From NCBI GenBank assembly GCA_021807965.1, contig JAKBCI010000052.1:1-8635 (forward strand): DNA of 8,635 nucleotides, read 5' to 3'. Source of the DNA: Actinomycetes bacterium (GTDB lineage: Bacteria > Actinomycetota > Acidimicrobiia > Acidimicrobiales > RAAP-2). Of this stretch, positions 4,221 to 8,635 are shown piece by piece (position 1 is the stretch's first letter; each line of letters starts with the position of its first letter). Below the pieces are notes generated by a model that ran no database searches, was not told the origin of the DNA, and was given only the letters and a program-made list of their open reading frames with translations. The position numbers and the translations under genes are program-made.

Positions 4221-6077
4221 ATGCGCACTGGAATGTTCACCCGGCGATTAAGCACCGTCGCGCTCGTTGCCAGCAGTGTCGTCGAGCTGGTGGGCGTATC
4301 GGGGGCAAATGCAGCAGGATTGCGCGTCGCGTACCACGGGCACGTTCAGGTCGTCGAATCGGCGATGAACGCCACCGGAGGTGTCGCGGATTCGGTGAGC
4401 GCGTTCCCCCGTGATTTCAGTGCGTCATGGTCCAACCAAACGTTGGCCCAACAGCTTAACCTTGGCGACAACGCCCACGTCCTATCGACTAGTTGCGTCT
4501 CGTCGTCGTTCTGCGTGGCGGGCGGCACCTACACAAACGGATCGGGGGCACAAGCGTTCGTTTCGATCTACGACGGTTCATCGTGGACCGACCAGCCCGT
4601 CGGCGCGGCGCTCAACGTAGGTGGACTCGCCCAGGTGAACTCGGTGAGTTGCGTGTCGACGACGTTCTGCGTCGCCGGTGGCCAGTACACCGACGCGTCG
4701 GGCGGCTATCAGGCCTTCGTGTCGCGGTTCAACGGGTCGTCGTGGAGCGATCTCGAAGTCGCTGCGACGCTAAACCTCGGCAGTTCGGCCCAGGTGACTT
4801 CACTCAGTTGCGTATCATCGACGTTCTGCGTCGCCGGTGGCCAGTACACCGACGCATCGGGCGGCTATCAGGCCTTCGTGTCGCGGTTCAACGGATCGTC
4901 GTGGAGCGATCTCGAAGTCGCTGCGACGCTAAACCTCGGTCACGGTGCCGCCACGAACGCAGTGAGTTGCGTGTCGCCGACGTTCTGCGTTGCCGGGGGT
5001 GAGTATTCGGACGCGTCGGGCGGCTACCAGGCCTTCGTGTCGCGCTTCAACGGATCGTCGTGGAGCGATCTTGAGATTGGCGCGGCCCTCAACGGCGGTG
5101 GGCTGGCTCAGGTGAACTCGCTGAGCTGCGTGTCGTCGACATTCTGCGTCGCCGGGGGTCAGTACACCGACGCGTCGGGCATGTCCCAGGCCTTCGTGTC
5201 GGTGTACGACGGGTCGACGTGGAGCGATCTCGAGATTGGCGCGACCCTCAACGCGGGCAACGACGCCCGGGTCCACGCCGTTAGTTGCGTAGCGTCGACG
5301 TTCTGCGTCGCCGGGGGTCAGTACACCGACGCGTCGGGCATGTCCCAGGCCTTCGTGTCGGTGTACGACGGGTCGACCTGGGCCGATCAGACGCTCGCGT
5401 CGGCACTGAACCTCGGCGGGGCCGCGCAGACGAACACCGTGAGTTGCGTATCGTCGTCTTACTGCGTAGCCGGCGGCGACTATACGGACGCAACGGGCAT
5501 ACGGGCCCTCGTGTCGGTGTACGACGGGTCGACCTGGGCCGATCAGACGCTCGCGTCGGCGCTGAACCTCGGCGGTGACGCCGCCGTCCACTCGGTGATC
5601 TGCGTGCCCAGTGGATTCTGTGTGGCTGGTGGAACCTACACCGACGCCGCGAATCACGCCCAAGCCTTCGTCTCGACGTACGACAACGTCCTGCAGCCGG
5701 TCGCGCCGGTCGCGCCAACGTTCGTATCCGCCGCGTCGTTCGTGACGGTCGTGTCGAAGCACCGCTCGCAGACGATCACCGTGACGTGGACGAGCGTCGT
5801 CGGCGCAACGTCCTACCAGTGTCAACTGCTCTACGGGCACTCGATGCCCGCGTCGGCGCCCGTCTCGACAACCTCGACTAGCTGCCGGTTTAGCGGCCGA
5901 CGGCTCGGTATTCGCTACGCGATCGCCATCACCGCGGTCAACGCCACCGGTCCGTCGGCGACCGCCATCAGATTCGTGGCTCCGCCGATCTTCACACTCA
6001 CGTGCACCCACGGACGCCAGCGGCTTCGACGGACCGGTACCAATCCCCGATGCCCCGCCGGCTGGGCCACTCGCTGA
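4221..6077 (+). CDS. Secreted eight-repeat propeller-like protein with FN3-like domain and C-terminal Cys tail
   Basis: The 618-residue protein starts with a signal peptide (about 1-31, basic MRTGMFTRR, hydrophobic core, ANA-AG cleavage site). Eight repeats of 52-53 residues begin at residue 87, each with SCVSxxFCVAGGxYTDASG, then QAFVSxYDGSxW, then a DxxLAxxLNLG-type end. A lone end segment (WSNQTLAQQLNLG) precedes the first repeat and the last repeat lacks this segment, as expected of a ring closed by its N-terminal strand; an eight-bladed beta-propeller is inferred. Each full repeat has two Cys seven residues apart. Residues about 500-588 resemble fibronectin type III (TITVTWTSVVGATSYQCQL). 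The tail TLTCTHG...TNPRCPAGW matches a short C-terminal motif common in secreted actinobacterial proteins. The open frame runs upstream to 3792, but that part is non-coding. Ligand unknown; an adhesion or surface-binding role is a guess. Confidence 0.85.
   Translation: MRTGMFTRRLSTVALVASSVVELVGVSGANAAGLRVAYHGHVQVVESAMNATGGVADSVSAFPRDFSASWSNQTLAQQLNLGDNAHVLSTSCVSSSFCVAGGTYTNGSGAQAFVSIYDGSSWTDQPVGAALNVGGLAQVNSVSCVSTTFCVAGGQYTDASGGYQAFVSRFNGSSWSDLEVAATLNLGSSAQVTSLSCVSSTFCVAGGQYTDASGGYQAFVSRFNGSSWSDLEVAATLNLGHGAATNAVSCVSPTFCVAGGEYSDASGGYQAFVSRFNGSSWSDLEIGAALNGGGLAQVNSLSCVSSTFCVAGGQYTDASGMSQAFVSVYDGSTWSDLEIGATLNAGNDARVHAVSCVASTFCVAGGQYTDASGMSQAFVSVYDGSTWADQTLASALNLGGAAQTNTVSCVSSSYCVAGGDYTDATGIRALVSVYDGSTWADQTLASALNLGGDAAVHSVICVPSGFCVAGGTYTDAANHAQAFVSTYDNVLQPVAPVAPTFVSAASFVTVVSKHRSQTITVTWTSVVGATSYQCQLLYGHSMPASAPVSTTSTSCRFSGRRLGIRYAIAITAVNATGPSATAIRFVAPPIFTLTCTHGRQRLRRTGTNPRCPAGWATR
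4428..5687 (+). repeat. Tandem ~159-bp coding repeats (a half unit plus eight units)
   Basis: A half unit (4428-4478) is followed by units starting at 4479, 4635, 4794, 4953, 5112, 5271, 5430 and 5586; units are 156 or 159 bp. Neighbouring units are nearly identical at DNA level: 4661-4780 and 4820-4939 differ at only two of 120 positions. Units 5-6 and 6-7 share other long identical blocks. This pattern suggests recent duplication or gene conversion between adjacent units. Confidence 0.9.
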
Positions 6078-6104
6078 ACGACATCGTCATCGCGGGGCGA
6101 GGGT

Positions 6105-6118
6105 GGACGATTCCGTCC
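6105..6118 (+). terminator. Weak hairpin after the secreted-protein gene
   Basis: GGACG-ATTC-CGTCC is a perfect 5-bp stem 27 nt after the stop codon, followed by CCAATTTCG. The T-run is poor, so this is at best a weak terminator. Confidence 0.2.
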
Positions 6119-6493
6119 CCAATTTCGACGCCGCCGTTTCGCTGCCCACGATATCGACGTCCCGACGACGGTGGCGGGCCTCGCTACGCGCTCGGTCCAG
6201 ACTTCGGCCACTGACGCGGGACTACCTTTCTCGAGTTGGTCCCAGACAAGACACGTTGGATCGATTCAACAGTACGGCGTCGCGTATCCAGAGCGAGGCG
6301 AGGCCGGTGGTCAGTTGCCGGCGCGAACCACCGCACTGCACGGTCAGCTCGCCTCGACGCCACGTCGTCGAGCACCCTGGCAACAGTCGTGGATTAGCGA
6401 TGCTGGAGAATCGGCGCGCGTCGTCGCGATACGTGCAAGCACGACGTCGGCGTGGATCACGCGACTGAAGGGCCGTGTGCGACGCGGCTGCAC

Positions 6494-6499
6494 TAGTTT
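6494..6499 (+). promoter_or_regulatory. Putative -10 box for leaderless sulfotransferase mRNA
   Basis: TAGTTT fits TANNNT and ends 6 nt before GTG 6506, exactly the spacing seen for lysA. ACTAGT followed by 8 nt precedes both start codons. No Shine-Dalgarno is present, which agrees with a leaderless transcript beginning at the GTG. Confidence 0.45.
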
Positions 6500-6505
6500 G
6501 CTGGC

Positions 6506-7537
6506 GTGGGAATCCTCGTTCTTGGCATGCATCGCTCCGGGACCTCCGCGCTGGCGAGCGTGCTCGGCGCACTCGGTCTGGACCCGGGATCATCCGACGG
6601 CCTCATGCGAGCCGACGTGGGCAATCCCGAGGGATACTTTGAGGTCGAGTCAATAGCCGCGCTCGATGAGCGAATCTTGCGCGACTACGGCGGTCGATGG
6701 GACATCCCGCCCCTGCTCGCGCCGGGGTGGGCGACCGAGGTAGGAGCCCGTCAGTTGGTCGGCGAGTTGCGAGCCACGTTCGACGCCACGTTCTCCAGTC
6801 GCCACTTCGTGCTGAAGGATCCCCGCATATCGCTGCTGTTGCCCCTCTGGCGACAGGCTCTCCTCGATCGAGTGGCCGTGGTTCTCGTGGTGCGAGACCC
6901 CGCTGAGGTCGCCTGGTCGCTGGCTCTTCGCGACGGTATGGCGCCGCTCACCGGGCTCGGACTGTGGGCCGCGTATAACCGCTCACTACTGGCCGACCTC
7001 GAAGGTCTGTCCGTCCACGTCTGTCACTACCGAGATCTGGTCGAACGGCCGCGAGACGTCGTGGGGGCGGTGGCCGCGAGCCTCGCCGCGTGGGGTGAGC
7101 TCGACGGCGAAGACCTCGACGCGGCGTCGGCCCGAGTTCGACCGAGCCTGCGCCGCGACACGCACCCGACGAGCGACCCGATCCTCGCCGACCCGCCACC
7201 GTCGATTCGTGAACTGGCGACCGCGCTCGCCGAGCTCGACGGACGCCACGACCACTTCAGTACGGTGGTGCCATCACCGGGTTGGTGGGAAGGTCCCCTG
7301 ATCGACGAACGACGGGTCTTCGTCCAGCACTACGAGCGAGAGCTCGCCGAACGAGACCGCCGCATCGACGATCTGGTGAGTGACAACGAGGCCGTACGAC
7401 GCCAGAGCGACGAACTGCGAAGCGAGCTCGTAGCCGCCCACGAAAGCATCACCGAGTACCGCGACGTCGTACGCGACCTCGAGGCCAGCCGAGCGGTGCG
7501 GCTCTCGCGCGCCTTTGGCCGAGGTCCGACGCCGTAG
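6506..7537 (+). CDS. PAPS-dependent sulfotransferase family protein with C-terminal coiled coil
   Basis: The 343-residue protein should transfer sulfate from PAPS to a hydroxyl or amino group of an unknown acceptor. GMHRSGTS (7-14) is the P-loop-like 5'-phosphosulfate-binding motif. NPEGYFE (40-46) is typical of the bacterial GMHRSGTS subgroup, which is often found with surface polysaccharide genes. KDPR (104-107) and [10 protein letters not shown] (130-139) fit the core and the 3'-phosphate-binding region. Residues about 272-330 are a charged coiled coil, and the end ([11 protein letters not shown]) resembles tails of surface-glycan enzymes. There is no signal peptide, so it is cytoplasmic. 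The start is GTG 6506, since the P-loop strand begins at once and a -10 box lies 6 nt upstream. The cysC gene follows 37 nt later and supplies PAPS, which strongly supports the assignment. The acceptor is not visible. Confidence 0.87.
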   Translation: MGILVLGMHRSGTSALASVLGALGLDPGSSDGLMRADVGNPEGYFEVESIAALDERILRDYGGRWDIPPLLAPGWATEVGARQLVGELRATFDATFSSRHFVLKDPRISLLLPLWRQALLDRVAVVLVVRDPAEVAWSLALRDGMAPLTGLGLWAAYNRSLLADLEGLSVHVCHYRDLVERPRDVVGAVAASLAAWGELDGEDLDAASARVRPSLRRDTHPTSDPILADPPPSIRELATALAELDGRHDHFSTVVPSPGWWEGPLIDERRVFVQHYERELAERDRRIDDLVSDNEAVRRQSDELRSELVAAHESITEYRDVVRDLEASRAVRLSRAFGRGPTP

Positions 7538-7551
7538 GTCCAGAGGTCCGG

Positions 7552-7557
7552 TAGTGT
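7552..7557 (+). promoter_or_regulatory. Possible internal -10 box before cysC
   Basis: TAGTGT, identical to the lysA box, lies 17 nt before ATG 7575 inside a short inverted repeat (GGTAG-TGTCGTG-CTACC, 7550-7566). It could give cysC its own transcript with a leader of about 10 nt, or the palindrome could bind a regulator. One hexamer is weak evidence. Confidence 0.2.
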
Positions 7558-7574
7558 CGTGCTACCGACGCCCT

Positions 7575-8138
7575 ATGACCGCAGACGACCCACGCCCCGA
7601 CACCACGACGCCGTTCGTCATCTGGTTCACCGGGCTATCGGGTTCGGGCAAGTCCACCCTCGCCCTCCTCGTCGAAGAGCGCCTACGTGCGCTCGGGCTA
7701 CCGGTTCACAACCTGGACGGCGACGCCCTGCGTCGCGGCATCAACCGTGACCTCGGCTACGACGACCACGCCCGAGACGAGAGCATCCGGCGAATCGGCG
7801 AGGTGACCCGCATTCTCGTGGACGCAGGCCACGTGGTGCTGGTGGCCGCGATCTCGCCCTTCGAGTCGGGCCGCCGGCGCGCGCGCGAGCTCGTCGAGCC
7901 GGGACGATTCGTCGAGGTCTTCTTAGACGTACCGCTTGAGGTGGCGGAAGCGCGTGATCCCAAGGGCCTCTACCGACGTGCGCGGGCCGGTGAGCTGGAG
8001 AACTTCACGGGCATCGACTCGCCCTACGAGGCGCCGACGAATCCCGAGGTGCACGTCGACGCGTCGCTCGCGCCACACGAAGCGGCCGACCTCGTCGTGC
8101 GCACGCTGTCGACGATTGGGCTCGTCAGGCCCCGCTAG
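7575..8138 (+). CDS. cysC: Adenylylsulfate (APS) kinase
   Basis: CysC phosphorylates the 3'-OH of APS with ATP, giving PAPS, in the cytoplasm. The 187 residues show every expected mark: Walker [10 protein letters not shown] (20-28), DGD (48-50) followed by [25 protein letters not shown] (72-85), ISPF (93-96, with the usual Ser), the lid [14 protein letters not shown] (127-140) and [11 protein letters not shown] (144-154). Length is normal for a stand-alone APS kinase. ATG 7575 is chosen; GTG 7554, in the same frame, has a fair Shine-Dalgarno (AGAGG, 7542-7546) and would add seven residues. The gene lies just after the sulfotransferase, not beside ATP sulfurylase, so the PAPS probably feeds sulfation and not sulfate assimilation. 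Its TAG overlaps the pyruvate kinase TAG of the other strand in CTAG (8135-8138). Confidence 0.95.
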   Translation: MTADDPRPDTTTPFVIWFTGLSGSGKSTLALLVEERLRALGLPVHNLDGDALRRGINRDLGYDDHARDESIRRIGEVTRILVDAGHVVLVAAISPFESGRRRARELVEPGRFVEVFLDVPLEVAEARDPKGLYRRARAGELENFTGIDSPYEAPTNPEVHVDASLAPHEAADLVVRTLSTIGLVRPR

Positions 8139-8635
8139 GAGACCATCACCATCCGGACAGTATCGGTGATGGATGCGCCGCCCGACGCCGAGCCAGCCAT
8201 CACGACCACCGCGTCGCCCGGCGACGCCGTGCCCGAGAGCTTCATCTGGGTCACCGCAAAGTCGCAGAGGTCGTCAATGTCGGTCGCCGGCGACAGGTAG
8301 ATCTCCTGGACGCCCCACGAGCTGTGTAGTTGTCGAGCCGTCGCCTCACTCGGCGTGATGGCGACGATCGGCATGGGCGGGCGAAAGCGCGAGATCGCTC
8401 GCGCGGTCAGACCCGACCGGGTGCACGCGACGATCGCCACGGCCTTCTCCTCCATCGCGGCGCGCCAGGCGGCGCCCGTGATCGCGGCGGTAATCCGAGT
8501 CGCCTCGGTGCCGGACCCGATTTGCTGGACGCCGAGCGAGCCGCCCCACGCGTGGTAGTCGAATGACTCCTCGGCGCGACGAACGATGCGGTCCATCGTG
8601 ATGACCGTCGCGACGGGGTCGTCGCCAATCGCGGT
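8135..8635 (-). CDS. pyk: Pyruvate kinase, C-terminal part (5' end beyond the window)
   Basis: Pyruvate kinase makes pyruvate and ATP from phosphoenolpyruvate and ADP. The 166 visible residues are the end of the protein. [22 protein letters not shown] fits the end of the barrel (ETAxGxYPVxxVxxM in the family). Then comes the C-terminal domain: [38 protein letters not shown], a variable stretch, [10 protein letters not shown], and the final [12 protein letters not shown] in place of the usual GTTNTxRV ending. The frame is open through base 8635, so the ATG at 8596 is internal and the gene continues off the window. It converges with cysC, sharing a CTAG where both stop codons overlap, which leaves no room for a terminator between them. 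Confidence 0.93.
   Translation of the reverse strand, partial: TAIGDDPVATVITMDRIVRRAEESFDYHAWGGSLGVQQIGSGTEATRITAAITGAAWRAAMEEKAVAIVACTRSGLTARAISRFRPPMPIVAITPSEATARQLHSSWGVQEIYLSPATDIDDLCDFAVTQMKLSGTASPGDAVVVMAGSASGGASITDTVRMVMVS

Larger units (their letters stand above)
6078..6505. other. 428-bp gene-free region
   Basis: No frame here gives a protein-like translation; the open frames are Arg/Ser/Pro-rich artefacts of high GC. It holds a weak hairpin soon after the upstream stop (6105-6118), a 7-bp hairpin CTCGACG-CCACGT-CGTCGAG (6353-6372), and two competing stems in 6303-6333 (GCCGG with CCGGC, or CGGTGGT with ACCACCG). A small RNA or leader is possible, but nothing shows it. The right end carries the sulfotransferase -10 box. 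Confidence 0.5.

Noticed and set aside
4428..5687. CRISPR array
   Set aside because: The repeats are 156-159 bp, lie in frame inside a secreted protein and have no unique spacers between short repeats.
4929..6011. A 360-residue open frame on the minus strand opposite the repeat protein
   Set aside because: The repeat period is mostly a multiple of three, so one stop-free unit keeps an antisense frame open through all units. The translation is Arg/Gly-rich with no start signal, and the sense strand has a signal peptide and known domain features.
6171..6656. 161-residue plus-strand frame overlapping the sulfotransferase start
   Set aside because: It is in another frame from the sulfotransferase, is rich in Arg, Ser, Ala and Pro with no motif, and continues out of frame over a clear P-loop sequence.

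Overview
The window is high-GC DNA from an actinobacterium. The LysA is of the mycobacterial type. An ECF sigma factor is translationally coupled to a CU044_5270-like membrane protein. TANNNT -10 boxes sit directly against start codons, and a secreted protein ends in the short Cys-containing tail common in this phylum. The class cannot be fixed from sequence alone; an Acidimicrobiia-like lineage is only a guess.

Layout. The left edge holds the N-terminal half of lysA on the minus strand, cut by an in-frame amber codon. A tRNA-Arg(CCG) gene on the plus strand follows. The next roughly 440 bp are non-coding and carry two direct copies of a dispersed repeat of about 67 bp. A plus-strand gene of unknown function begins at TTG 1236 and appears broken by one missing base near 1326-1330; its main open part is 1373-2167. 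Facing it on the minus strand are an ECF sigma factor (3329-3841) and its overlapping partner (2196-3332). The 379-bp divergent region upstream of the sigma gene holds a third, inverted repeat copy. On the plus strand it is followed by a secreted protein with eight blade-like repeats, a fibronectin-III-like domain and a Cys tail (4221-6077). A 428-bp gene-free stretch follows.

The right part is a small PAPS module. A sulfotransferase with a C-terminal coiled coil (6506-7537) is followed by APS kinase cysC (7575-8138). CysC makes PAPS, the sulfate donor the sulfotransferase would use, so the two probably sulfate a cell-surface or secreted molecule. Pyruvate kinase enters from the right on the minus strand, and its stop codon overlaps the cysC stop in one CTAG.

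The observations most worth checking are the three-copy repeat family, two apparently broken reading frames (lysA amber and the 1236-2167 frameshift), the eight-unit propeller-like protein beside an ECF sigma operon, and matching leaderless-type promoters in front of lysA and the sulfotransferase.
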